DNA of 64,000 nt, from NCBI GenBank assembly GCA_023614405.1, contig CM042693.1, positions 157,868,731 through 157,932,730 of the forward strand, read 5' to 3'. Source of the DNA: Avena insularis (lineage: Eukaryota; Streptophyta; Magnoliopsida; Poales; Poaceae). Numbering within the stretch: the stretch's first letter is position 1; each line of letters begins with the position of its first letter. The position numbers were made by a program, and so were the translations under genes. The notes beneath the pieces are model-generated. The model saw only the letters and a program-made list of their open reading frames with translations. It was not told the DNA's origin and ran no database searches. Below, one piece after another: positions 33,446 through 45,204 of this stretch.

Positions 33446-33665
33446 TATGGATTTCATTATTGGTCTTCCTAAGACTCAGAAGGGAAATGATGCCATCTAG
33501 GTAATCGTTGACTAGCTGTCCACGGTTGCTCACTTCCTACCTGTTCGCGAGAGCATTACTGCTAGTCAATTAGCAGATCTATACATCTCTCGAATAGTTG
33601 TCCTTCATGGGATTCAGAAGAAAATCATCTCTGACCAAGGGAGTTTGTTCACCTTAAGGAGAATT
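33446..33665 (+). pseudogene. pol: Gypsy integrase, 3' part after the CACTA insertion
   Basis: TAT at 33446-33448 repeats TAT at 15285-15287. Reading across the two flanks restores the integrase words GMDFIIGLPKTQKGNDAI, then VIVD, ESITASQLADLYISRIVV and ISDQGSLFT. This covers the first and second catalytic Asp regions. Two stops (Trp to TAG and Arg to TAG type) lie near 33500. Similarity ends at about 33665. Confidence 0.85.
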
Positions 33666-34992
33666 TGAATATGTGGCCCGAAAGTTCTGACACCAAGGCA
33701 ACACGGGGTCCAAGTTGCGTGTAATCTCGCGGAAGGGATGTAGTAGCTTCGCCAATTGTCGAGAGAGGAAAAATGGGGGTAAATACAATCTAACGGCCAA
33801 ACAATCGTTTGAAACAGTCAAAAAATGGTTGAACTCAAATCCTGCTGTTAGGTCAACTCTTCTTGCATTGACCCATAAGTGTTTCCTGTTATCCTTTGCG
33901 GCCGTGGACTGGTTTACCCCTGCGAGGACTAGTTCTTCTTCTCTGCTCTGCTCTTCTCCCCTATTATTCCCCTCTCCATTACCTTGCTTAGCTCCGGCTA
34001 CTGGTCTCCAGATAGGAGCTTGCCCTTGCTCTCCTTGCGTCCCCACCATGGCAGGTCAACCTCCCACACCCTTAATCGAAGATCGCCGCCATTGTCGTCG
34101 CCTCGTTTTTCCTAGTCGGCGTGTCGGAGCTTCGCGTCCCTAGCCTAGCCTCTCGCCGCTGCCTAAACCTTCTCGTATGGTGGAGCACGTCCGACTGGGC
34201 AATCCGGACCAGCGATCGGCCTCGGGCGGTTGCGTGCTGTCGCGCACCCTATGCATGGTAGCCCTGGAAGAGGAGTTCAACGACAACGCTCTCATGGCCA
34301 CTGTGTTAGGCACGCATCCCGTCGTGTCGCCAGCAGACTTGCTGTTGGCTTTCAGGTCTCATTTTGGGATCACACGGAAAGTGGTCAATATTGAGGTATG
34401 CGCGCTGCCATTCGATTTCTTCGTCTGGTTCACCCATAGCTCAGATAACGAGCGTGTTCTGCATTCTTCCCGTTCTTTCGAGTGCTTTGGGGAGAAAATG
34501 AGCTTCCTGCGTTGGCATCGTGCCTGTGGGTGGGACGATCGCTAGCGGCTGACCGTTTCTTAGAACTTCGGCTTTGGCGGCCTCCCTTTGCATGCTTGGG
34601 CAGGAGGCCCTCGACCAGGTCGTGTCGATTTGTAAGCGGTGGTGGGAGGTGTGCGCCGGCGATAGATGGATCATCGAGGTAAAGGCGTGGCTGAAAGATC
34701 CAGACACCATTCCTAGGATGTACAATGCCGAGATTCTAAGGAGGGCAAGAGGACAGCTTTGTTGGAAGCAACCGGTGATCATCCACCTGTAGGAGGTTCT
34801 GTATCCGGTACATGGCATTCAGGACCCCGACGAGGCGGCCAAAAAGCATCCTCGTCGCCTGCAGTGTTGGCCTGGAAGGATTGATGTACAGCGGGACCAC
34901 CGCTTTCATGACGAGCGCCTTTGTTTGATTGGGGGACCGGGCATGGACAGGCTGGTGGTTCTGATTTCCCTTGAGTGAAGACAGAGGTTTAC
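33666..34992 (+). pseudogene. DUF4283-like coding remnant of a repetitive gene or LINE-like ORF
   Basis: A CT-rich leader (33900-34050) precedes ATGs at 34048 and 34177. The segment 34177-34542 encodes RTLCMVALEEEFNDNALMA, VLGTHPVVSPADLLLAFRSH and MSFLRWHRACGWDD, resembling the DUF4283-type domain seen in many repetitive grass ORFs. In shifted frames it continues with LDQVVSICKRWWEVCAGDRW, then WLKDPDTIPRMYNAEILRR and DPDEAAKKHPRRL. Stops at 34543 and about 34790 and frame changes show decay. The unit continues after both insertions: 45173-45195 and then from 48077. Whether it is a LINE ORF1, another transposon gene or a multicopy host pseudogene cannot be settled here. Confidence 0.45.
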
Positions 34993-34997
34993 TGAAT

Positions 34998-37900
34998 TGT
35001 CACATCCCAAGATTTTCCAAATCTTGTAATGTGAAAAATAAAATAAATAAAATAATTTTTTGTTGAAAATCAGGGTGAAAAGAAACTTTGTTTCTAAAAG
35101 GAAACTTAAAATCCCATCTTGAACAAACTTTAATTAAAGTTTGAATTCAACAAAATCCCAATCAAAAGAAATGCATTCCTCAATGAAAGTATCTGGAAAT
35201 TTGAACACTTGGAAAATAAATCCAAACTCTAAACTCTAATGGAATAAAATAATTTCCAAGTTATCTCCAAGCCTATGGATTTGATCCATATAAAAGTTTG
35301 TCAACAAAACCTTCACAAATGATCAAGAAAGACAAATAGAAATATTATAAGACCATAGAAATTGGTTTCACTTAATTTGGAACCATAAATAAAATCTTAT
35401 GAATATAATAAGATAAGGAATTAAATTCCCAAAGCTAATAAAGCACCTATCTGGAAACCCATACCAATTGATGAGCAAATAATCCTAAAGATCTTTAAAA
35501 AGATAAAAAAATAATAAACAAGATTTCACAAATTGAATCACCAAGTTTGGATCTCTAAATAAAAAGATATGGATTTTATAAGATAAAGAAAGAAATAATA
35601 ATTAAAGAATATTTAAAGACCAAATCAAATCTTGGCTAAATCCTTGGAATGAATTTAATCCAAATCCAAATAAAAATATTGGATAAAGAATTGCCAAAGT
35701 AAAATAAAATGGCATAAACCAAATCCTATTGGAATAAAGACAAATCCAAATTTTAAATGATTAATAAATCATATTAAAAACCTTTCCAAATAATTCAAGA
35801 TGAATTATTTGAACTCAAATAAACAAATAAAAACCTACTGAAAGGATTTGGAAAGTTTCAAGAATTTAAATGGAGGTAAAAAAATATTATTAAATCTTAT
35901 CTAATTAAAACTAGAGCCTATTTTGAATAAATAAAAGACCCCAAAATGAATAAGGTTTTATTCAAAAATTGACACCAGATTACAATACTAATCAGTATTT
36001 AAACCTACACAAAAATTGGCAAAGTTTTGAATTCAAATGAGTGTTTGAATTGCTTATTCAAAATCAAAACAGAATTAAAGAAACAGAAAAAGAAAAACAG
36101 AAACGGTACAAAAAAATGGAAGAGACGACCCAGCCCAACTAGCCCAACGAGGCCCAGCCAGCCCACCTCTCCCTCTCACCGAGTGAAACATTTTCCCACC
36201 GCAGACCTAACCCACACTCAGCAGCGCGGACCCCACCTCTCTTGTCTCTCCTCGGCGAGATGACCCCACCCACTCTCTCTTCTTCCTCATGCATAAACCT
36301 CGGCCCGGTTTTTGCCGTTCGCCTTTCGTCGATACTAAATTCTTGCCATTACTCCCACCCGTGACCACGCTGATTAATCGCCTCCCTCTTCTCTTTCTCC
36401 CCAGACGCCACCCCACCGGAGCCCCCAGGCTGCGCCAATTTCTTCTGACCTCACATCTGTCCCCTCGACGAAGCTTCCGTGAAATCCGGCCAGCCAGCTA
36501 CTCCTCGCCCCTAGACCACCACGAGCCTACTCCGACCTGGCACATCTCCAGTCTTGCTTGCTCATTCTACGCGAGCACCATAACCTCGACAACCTCTTCA
36601 CGAGCAATGCCACCGTCGCCATTTCTCCGTGGCGTTCCTAGTAAAGTTCGACGCGCCTCCCTCTCTGGATGCACTCGTACTCGCGCACGTGCGCGTCTAA
36701 CGCACCTTTTTGCCTTAGCGAGCCGTACACTCGCCTCCGACGACGAAACGAGCCGCCAGGCTGGCGACAACTACGGCGAGGAATCACCGGTGGTTGAGCG
36801 CCCCTCGACAAGTGACCACGTTGAGCATCGGTAAGCAAAGCGAACCTGGTAAAGCCCTCCCATCACCCTTGCTTCCTAAATCGCCGGCTCGCCACCGTCG
36901 ACCACATAACCGCGCCGCTAGCGCCGCCACTAGTTGGCAAGTGTGCTCAGCATCGTCCGATCTGGATCTGACGATTAGGATAGAATCATTTAACGCCGAA
37001 GAGGTACGCAATCTGTGTCGTGCGATCAATTGAAATCCTACGGTCTGTATTAGCCGATCCAGACGAAACGGTATGGGCGAATAGGAATAAGACACGTGTC
37101 TCTGTTGATTTGAATTAAAACAGATTTGATCTATTAGATACTAGATTTTGTAAAATCAATAACTTTTGATCTACACGTCCAAATTTTGCAAACTTTATAT
37201 CAATGGATTCAGAAAAACAAGCCCTAGCCAACCATGCACTTTGTTTAGTAAAAAGCTTCTGTTAAAATATTTGTTTTTGTAGAAACTTGTGTATGCATGT
37301 TTATTATATAAAAATTGTTCTAAAATTGATTTTGAGGATAAAATCTTTGGCAAATGGTTTGATTTGAACCTACTGACCTTAGGAATCAAATGGTGGTTTC
37401 AAAAATATATTTGGTAAAGCAAAAGAATAAATCTTGGATTTAAACCATTTCTAGTCAAATAAAAACATGGTTTAATTGTTAAAAATGATTTTGGAGGAAA
37501 ACCTTTGGGAAATGTTTTGGAAGTAAACTCTCTGACCCTAAACACAAGTTTTTATGGTTTGAAAACATATTTTGTTAAACCTATAAAATGTTGCTTTATT
37601 AAATCATTTCTTCACCACATGAAATAATGATTTGGTTTAAAAATGGTTTAGAGATAGAATCTTTTGCAAATGGTTTTTTCCACCATATAAAATGACCATT
37701 AGGTGTTTAAAAATGTTAAATTAACCATTATAAACCACTTTTACAAATAAACAATCTTTGGCATGCTTGCATGCATTGCTTTGTTTTTATCATTTTATGT
37801 GTTGAATTGCTTGAATGGTAGTTTGAAATGTTGTTTGCTTGATTGAATTGTAGTGACTTGAAGTGTGTGAACATTGCAAAGATCAAGGAGTAAACTTATA

Positions 37901-39160
37901 CCCTCTACCAAAAAGCCAAGTGATGCTTCATACTTTGTCCTACTATTTTCACTATGCATTAGTGATATTTCTAAGTAGGATTTGCATGGAATTTTTGCTA
38001 AGTATAAACCATGCTATGGGAAATCCTAGTAGATGAAACCTTAGTAGAAATTTTCTAAGTTAAGATTCCTATTACTATCATGCTTAGCTTAGCAAATAGA
38101 AAACAAGGGCGGAATATAAATTCATGCTATGGAAAAATTTCTAAGTCTGAGGACTTGTGTTTTGTTTAATAAAACAACTAAGTGAATGAATCACCTGGGT
38201 GGAATGGAAGGAATGGTTTGTGTTGAGTGGTTCACAAGGCCCATTTCTATGGTTTACCTTGTGTATATCACTTGTGGATGGCCACCCAGGAACAAAGAGA
38301 TTTGAGATGTCAAATGTTGAGAAGCTTCACGTGCAGCCACTTGGCATTATGGGCTCTGCCTGGATCATATAGGTTGCAAGAACTTAGCCAAATGGACAGT
38401 TGGTGGTAGTGGGAATGATAGGTTGGAGCGCGTCCATTTTGGTCTAAGGGAAGGCTTCTGAAAGATCTTGTCTTGGTGAAACCAAGTCTTGTGGGGAAAG
38501 TTCACCACCTCTGCAGAGTGTAAAATATAAGTACTTAGCCATGTCCACAGCAAGGACAATTTGAGTATCAAGACATGGAAGCAATCAAGAATCTCATCAT
38601 CCAAATTTCTAAGTTAAAAGCTTGTGGTTGAACAAGGGTTTTAAGGTTCACCAATTTCTATTGGTGGTTCCTTGGGTGATATTTTTGTCAAGCAAAAACT
38701 TAGTGTTTTCAAATGATAAGGAAAATCTATTTTGAGCAAAGCAAGCCTAAGCTCCACTTAGCCAAATGCATATAGATGATAGACTCCATTATACTACCAT
38801 AATATCACTTGCCAATACAATTCAAATGTATTGACCCTTGTGGCTGTAACTTGTTATGTTGCAGGTTTGTTTGATATTAGTGAAGTTTAATGATTAGGAT
38901 TACAAGTCTACAACCAACATATGCACTGTGGCACTTTGAAGATGAAGGACCCCATGCTTATAGATATTCTGCTGCAATGTAATGTAATAGCAAAATGAGC
39001 TATGTAAGATGTAATAAATTATGTTATTCCTGGTTATAAAGTTGTATTATGACCTTTGTTTCTTGCTATTACATCTTAATTGTGGATGCTAGCTATTGAT
39101 CCAGGGACTAGCATTGTAAACACAGGGATCTCTACCTTATTAAAGGTTGGGAACCTTACA
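34998..39160 (+). repeat. 5' LTR of the non-autonomous element
   Basis: 4163 bp, TGTCACATCCCAAG ... GGGAACCTTACA. AT-rich except for a GC-rich block at about 36110-37020, which is probably the promoter and leader region. It is near-identical to the 3' LTR outside that block (roughly 98 percent by eye). Confidence 0.92.
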
Positions 39161-39162
39161 GA

Positions 39163-39174
39163 TGGTATCAGAAC
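39163..39174 (+). other. Primer binding site, tRNA-iMet type
   Basis: TGGTATCAGAAC, 2 nt after the LTR. It differs from the common TGGTATCAGAGC at one base. The leader runs on to 39836 and contains two near-identical copies of a CTAATGA(T/C)TTCAACATCTTC word (39391-39430). Confidence 0.85.
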
Positions 39175-39836
39175 ATTGTGTTGCCTGTAGGATTTGTAAA
39201 CCTAGGATTGGACAAAACCCTTAGAAAAATAGGAGTTTTATTTGTTCCAAAACTTATTTACAAACAATCTTGTAAACTCTTTCCTCAACAATTTTGGTTC
39301 TGATTCTACATCTCTTCTATTTCAAACTTGATGGACAAAGCCTACCCCATGGCCAAAGACTTCACCATGTGCAAAGTACTTTATCAACTCTAATGATTTC
39401 AACATCTTCAACTCTAATGACTTCAACATCTTCAACATTTCACCAAGGACATCAACTTGGATATCACTAAGGACTACAAGTGAGACAAGGAATCTTACTC
39501 AAGACTAGAAGACTAAGGAAACACAACTTAGAAGAAACTATCATCACCTTGAAGTTTTGTGACCAAGATTCAAGGAATTCTCTAAGGATACAAACATCTT
39601 GTTCAAAAGGAATCAACCAAGAAGGATGTAAAGATCTCAAGTGAACCATATAGATGGACCACCATATTTAGTTTAAGTCAAACCCACCAACTTATATGGT
39701 GTAACAAAAATATTTTTGGTTGCCTAAAAATGTGCATGAAACCTGTTGTTTGAGTGGAATGCTTGTTTGTGATTGCCTGCACATTGCTTGTGTGAATTGT
39801 GATGTGTGTGATTAGAATTATTTCCTTAGAAATCTT

Positions 39837-40874
39837 TTGCCTATTCTAATCCCAATCCAACCCAAACAGATGACTTCTCCAGGAGACTCCAACATCAAGG
39901 ATGGTGACAACAACAACAACCAAGAGAACAACATGAGAGAACAACTACTAGCAAACCAAACCCAGTTGAGCCAAGTGACAACTCAGCTTTTAGCCAACAA
40001 CAATGGATTAGACCAAGCCATACAAAGGATTTTGAAACTTCAATCCCAATTCTTGCAAGGGATGGCTACTCAAATGACCAACATGGGAGAAAACTCTTCC
40101 CAAGGAGCTTATGACAACAAGGATGACAAAGATGTTATTCTAGAAGGAACCCAAGCTTGCAATATTTGTGGAGACAAGGATCACACTTCCAAGGAACATG
40201 GAGATCAATGCCCCAATTGTGAAGAGAAACATCCAATTGACCAATGCCCCACATCCCAAGCTACTTGTTACCTATGTGAAGGAAACAATCATGTCCATAT
40301 CCAATGCCCCATCTATTCCATAGTTGAACAAAGGAAACAAGGTGGAGTGCAACAATTGATTGCAGACTACCATGAGAGAACCAAGTCTACCAAGAAGGAT
40401 GAAGACAAAGGAAAATCTCAGCTTGTACCTCCCAGCAACATGACCCAATTTAAAGGACCAAAAAGGAGACATATGTATTATCCAAGGAATAATAGAAGGT
40501 CAAGGAGACCAGTAGACATTCCTACCTATGAGATAACATATGAAGAACATGAACTAGAAGCACTCCTAGCTTTGGAGAAACCCAAGAAAAAGAAGGACAA
40601 AAGCCATGTGCAATGTTACACTTTCAAAGAGATGGGACACTATGCCAATGAATGCCCAGAAAAGAAGAAGAAAGATAATAGCCAAGTGATGTGTTTCAAA
40701 TACAAAGAACCAGGACATTATGCAAGCAATTGTCCAGAAAGGATGAAGCACAAAATAAACAAGCCTATGAAGGATCTCAGTCTTGCCACATGTTTCAAGT
40801 GTGGAAACAAAGGACACTATGCAGATGTTTGCCCAGAGAAGTTTCCCCAAGATTCCAAGCAAGCCAAAATGTAA
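39837..40874 (+). CDS. Gag-like protein with six zinc-knuckle units
   Basis: 345 codons, uninterrupted. ATGs at 39837 and 39870; the second begins a more typical Asn/Gln-rich N-terminus. Residues 30-80 are Gln-rich and helical. Cys/His units lie at about residues 108-125, 125-137 (CPNCEEKHPIDQC), 144-157 (CYLCEGNNHVHIQC), 260-273, 286-299 and 319-332 (CFKCGNKGHYADVC). Units 4 and 5 have lost the second Cys (Phe and Tyr). A Lys/Arg-rich stretch spans residues 180-225. There is no recognisable capsid-type gag core. It probably binds RNA, and may serve packaging into particles supplied by another element. The ORF is intact despite about 1.5 percent LTR divergence. Confidence 0.8.
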   Translation: MPILIPIQPKQMTSPGDSNIKDGDNNNNQENNMREQLLANQTQLSQVTTQLLANNNGLDQAIQRILKLQSQFLQGMATQMTNMGENSSQGAYDNKDDKDVILEGTQACNICGDKDHTSKEHGDQCPNCEEKHPIDQCPTSQATCYLCEGNNHVHIQCPIYSIVEQRKQGGVQQLIADYHERTKSTKKDEDKGKSQLVPPSNMTQFKGPKRRHMYYPRNNRRSRRPVDIPTYEITYEEHELEALLALEKPKKKKDKSHVQCYTFKEMGHYANECPEKKKKDNSQVMCFKYKEPGHYASNCPERMKHKINKPMKDLSLATCFKCGNKGHYADVCPEKFPQDSKQAKM

Positions 40875-40969
40875 TTTAGTTAGAAAATTTTTAAGGGTGG
40901 TAGTACCCTAGATGTTTTGAGCCAACTTGTAACCCTAGCCTCCCCAAATCTCGGGACGAGATTTATTTT

Positions 40970-40980
40970 AAGGGTGGTAG
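40970..40980 (+). other. Polypurine tract
   Basis: AAGGGTGGTAG just before the 3' LTR, where second-strand priming is expected. A second copy of the phrase TTTTTAAGGGTGGTAG-like occurs at about 40890-40902, directly after the ORF, so the 3' UTR contains a short duplication. Confidence 0.7.
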
Positions 40981-40982
40981 CC

Positions 40983-43900
40983 TGTCACATCCCAAGATTT
41001 TCCAAATCTTGTAATGTGAAAAATAAAATAAATAAAATAAATTTTTGTTGAAAATCAGGGTGAAAAGAAACTTTGTTTCTAAAAGGAAACTTAAAATCCC
41101 ATCTTGAACAAACTTTAATTAAAGTTTGAATTCAACAAAATCCCAATCAAAAGAAATGCATTCCTCAATGAAAGTATCTGGAAATTTGAACACTTGGAAA
41201 ATAAATCCAAACTCTAAACTCTAATGGAATAAAATAATTTCCAAGTTATCTCCAAGCCTATGGATTTGATCCATATAAAATTTTGTCAACAAAACCTTCA
41301 CAAATGATCAAGAAAGACAAATAGAAATATTATAAGACCATATAAATTGGTTTCACTTAATTTGGAACCATAAATAAAATCTTATGAATATAATAAGATA
41401 AGGAATTAAATTCCCAAAGCTAATAAAGCACCTATCTGGAAACCCATACCAATTGATGAGCAAATAATCCTAAAGATCTTTAAAAATATAAAAAAATAAT
41501 AAACAAGATTTCACAAATTGGAATCACCAAGTTTGGATCTCTAAATAAAAAGATATGGATTTTATAAGATAAAGAAAGAAATAATAATTAAAGAATATTT
41601 AAAGACCAAATCAAATCTTGGCCAAATCCTTGGAATGAATTTAATCCAAATCCAAATAAAAATATTGGATAAAGAGTTGCCAAAGTAAAATAAAATGGCA
41701 TAAACCAAATCCTAATGGAATAAAGACAAATCCAAATTTTAAATGATTAATAAATCATATTAAAAACCTTTCCAAATAATTCAAGATGAATTATTTGAAC
41801 CCAAATAAACAAATAAAAACCTACTGAAAGGATTTGGAAAGTTTCAAGAATTTTAATGGAGGTAAAAAAATATTATTAAATCTTATCTAATTAAAACTAG
41901 AGCCTATTTTGAATAAATAAAAGACCCCAGAATGAATAAGGTTTTATTCAAAAATTGACACCAGATTACAATACTAATCAGTATTTAAACCTACACAAAA
42001 TTTGGCAAAGTTTTGAATTCAAATGAGTGTTTGAATTGCTTATTCAAAATCAAAACAGAATTAAAGAAACAGAAAAAGAAAAACAGAACAAAAAAATGGA
42101 AGAGCAAAAAAATGGAAGAGACCCACCTCTCCTCTCACCGAAGGTGAAACATTTTCCCACCACAGACTAACCCACACCCTCACCGACGCCTTGGACCCCA
42201 CCTCCCTTGTCTCTCCTCGCCGTTAGGCGACCCCACGCCACTCTCTTCTTCCTCAGCCAATGAACCTCGCCGGGCGGTTTCGCGTTAAACGCTCGCGTCA
42301 ATACTTGTTACTGCCAGCATTACTCCACCCCGTGACCACGCTGTATTAATCGCCTCCCTCTTCTCTCTTTCCCCAGGCCACCCCACCGGAGCCCCAGGCG
42401 CGCCAATTTCTTGCAACCTCACCTTCTGTCCCGGCAGGCTTCCCGAAATCGTGAGCCCAGCTACTCCTCTGCCCCTAGACCACACGAGCCTACTCCCCAG
42501 CCTCTGGCGCATCTCCCAGTGCTGCCCGTTCATCTACGTGAGCACCATAACCTCGACAACCTCTTCACCAGAACAGCGCCATCGTCTGCCATTTCTCCGG
42601 CGACGTTCCCAGGTAAAGTTCGACCGTGCCTCCCCGTCTTCTGGATGCACTCGTACTCGCCGCTTCCGTGCGCAGCTAACGCACCCTTTTTCGTGCCTTA
42701 GCGAGAACCGTACACTCGCCTCCGACGACGAACAGAGCCGCCAGACGCCGGCGACAACTACGGCGAGGAATCACCGGTGGTTCAGAGCACCCCTCGACAA
42801 GTGACGACCACGTTGAGCATCAGCGAAGCAAGGCGAACCTAGTAAAGCCCTCCCCCATCACTCTTGCTTCCTAAATCGCCGGCTCCACCACCGTCTGACC
42901 ACGCTGCCACCAACCGCAACCGCTAGCGCCGCCACTAGTTGGCAAGTGTGCTCAGCATCGTCCGATCTGGATCTGACGATTAGGATAGAATCACTTAACG
43001 CTGAAGAGGTACGCAATCTGTGCCATGCAATCAAGTGAAATCCTACGGTCTGTATTAGCCGATCCAGACGAAACGGTATGGGCGAATAGGAATAAGACAC
43101 GTGTCTCTGTTGATTTGAATTAAAACATATTTGATCTATTAGATACTAGATTTTGTAAAATCAATAACTTTTGATCTACACGTCCAAATTTTGCAAACTT
43201 TATATCAGTGGATTCAGAAAAACAAGCCCTAGCCAACCATGCACTTTTTTTAGTAAAAAGCTTCTGTTAAAATGTTTGTTTTTGCAGAAACTTGTGTATG
43301 CATGTTTAGGATATAAAAATTGTTCTAAAATTGATTTTGAGGATAAAATCTTTGGCAAATGATTTGATTTGAACCTACTGACCTTAGGAATCAAATGGTG
43401 GTTTCAAAAATATATTTGGTAAAGCAAAAGAATAAATCTTGGATTTAAACCATTTCTAGTCAAATAAATACATGGTTTAATTGTTAAAAATGATTTTGGA
43501 GGAAAACCTTTGGGAAATGTTTTGGAAATAAACTCTCTGACCCTAAACACAAGTTTTTATGGTTTGAAAACATATTTTGTTAAACCTATAGAATGTTGCC
43601 TTATTAAATCATTTCTTCACCACATGAAATAATGATTTGGTTTAAAAATGGTTTAGAGATAGAATCTTTTGCAAATGGTTTTGCCACCATATAAAATGAC
43701 CATTAGGAGTTTAAAAATGTTAAATTAACCATTAGAAACCACTTTTACAAATAAAACAATCTTTGGCATGCTTGCATGCATTGCTTTGTTTTTATCATTT
43801 TGTGTGTTTAATTGCTTGAATGGTAGTTTGAAATGTTGTTTGCTTGATTGAATTGTAGTGACTTGAAGTGTGTGAACATTGCAAAGATCAAGGAATAAAC

Positions 43901-45167
43901 TTATACCCTCTACCAAAAAGGCAAGTGATGCTTCATACTTTGTCCTACTATTTTCACTATGCATTAGTGATATTTCTAAGTAGGATTTGCATGGAATTTT
44001 TGCTAAGTATAAACCATGCTATGGGAAATCCTAGTAGATGAAACCTTAGTAGAAATTTTCTAAGTTAAGATTCCTATTACTATCATGCTTAGCTTAGCAA
44101 ATAGAAAACAAGGGTGGAATATAAATTCATGCTATGGAAAAATTTCTAAGTCTGAGGACTTGTGTTTTGTTTAATAAAACAACTAAGTGAATGAATCACC
44201 TGGGTGGAATGGAAGGAATGGTTTGTGTTGAGTGGTTAACAAGGCCCATTTCTATGGTTTACCTTGTGTATCTCACTTGTGGATGGCCACCCAGGAACAA
44301 AGAGATTTGAGATGTCAAATGTTGAGAAGCTTCAAGTGCAGCCACTTGGCATTATGGGCTCTGCCTGGATCATATAGGTTGCAAGAACTTTGCCAAATGG
44401 ACAGTTGGTGGTAGTGGGAATGATAGGTTGGAGCGCGTCCATTTTGGTCTAAGGGAAGGCTTCTGAAAGATCTTGTCTTGGTGAAACCAAGTCTTGTGGG
44501 GAAAGTTCACCACCTCTGCAGAGTGTAAAATATAAGTACTTAGCCATGTCCCTGGCAAAGGACAATTTGAGCATCAAGACATGGAAGCAATCAAGAATCT
44601 CATCATCCAAATTTCTAAGTTAAAAGCTTGTGGTTGAACAAGGGTTTTAAGGTTCACCAATTTCTATTGGTGGTTCCTTGGGTGATATTTTTGTCAAGCA
44701 AAAACTTAGTGTTTTCAAATGATAAGGAAAATCTATTTTGAGCAAAGCAAGCCTAAGCTCCACTTAGCCAAATGCATATAGATGATAGACTCCATTATAC
44801 TACCATAATATCACTTGCCAATACAATTCAAATGTATTGACCCTTGTGGCTGTAACTTGTTATGTTGCAGGTTTGTTTGATATTAGTGAAGTTTAATGAT
44901 TAGGATTACAAGTCTACAACCAACATGTCTGCCTGTGGCACTTTGAAGATGAAGGACCCCATGCTTATAGATATTCTGCTGCAATGTAATGTAATAGCAA
45001 AATGAGCTATGTAAGATGTAATAAATTATGTTATTCCTGGTTATAAAGTTGTATTATGACCTTTGTTTCTTGCTATTACATCTTAATTGTGGATGCTAGC
45101 TATTGATCCTGGGACTAGCATTGTAAACACAGGGATCTCTACCTTATTAAAGGTTGGGAACCTTACA
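40983..45167 (+). repeat. 3' LTR of the non-autonomous element
   Basis: 4185 bp, same ends as the 5' LTR, followed by the TGAAT duplication. The GC-rich block (about 42110-42900) differs from the 5' copy by many 1-3 base insertions and deletions, while flanking AT-rich parts differ by scattered substitutions only. Confidence 0.92.
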
Positions 45168-45204
45168 TGAATATGAAAGATTGCTGACTTGAGAGTGATA
45201 CGTC

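Larger units (their letters stand above)
11917..33665 (+). mobile_element. Degenerate Ty3/gypsy element, interrupted by a CACTA transposon
   Basis: Gag, protease, RT, RNase H and integrase follow in the usual gypsy order from 11917. Integrase is interrupted at 15287 by the CACTA element and resumes in the same frame at 33449, up to about 33665, where unrelated sequence starts. Single CCHC knuckle, FDSxASHSF protease and YIDD polymerase motifs resemble grass chromovirus (Tekay/Del-like) elements. The part where a chromodomain would lie is absent, so the clade is uncertain. Neither LTR is recognisable in the window. Confidence 0.8.
34998..45167 (+). mobile_element. Non-autonomous LTR retrotransposon with long LTRs and one zinc-knuckle ORF
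   Basis: LTRs 34998-39160 and 40983-45167, TG...CA ends, target duplication TGAAT at 34993-34997 and 45168-45172. A tRNA-Met-type primer site follows the 5' LTR and a purine tract precedes the 3' LTR. The internal region is only 1.8 kb and encodes a single 345-residue protein; no protease, RT, RNase H or integrase is present. The sequence TCTCGGGACGAGATTT before the purine tract resembles the 3' UTR of grass Ty3/gypsy elements, hinting at a gypsy helper. In architecture it is LARD-like but with a coding ORF. Confidence 0.92.

Noticed and set aside
34441..34818. Minus-strand open frame across the DUF4283-like remnant
   Set aside because: The plus strand carries the recognisable domain words; the minus frame shows no family features.
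36289..37033. Open frames in the GC-rich block of the 5' LTR at 36 kb
   Set aside because: The frames are not preserved in the 3' LTR (42411-42804), where small indels change them, and the region is LTR leader.
38227..38409. Open frame of 60 codons, repeated at 44232-44414
   Set aside because: It occurs in both LTRs of the same element at equivalent positions and has no similarity to known proteins.
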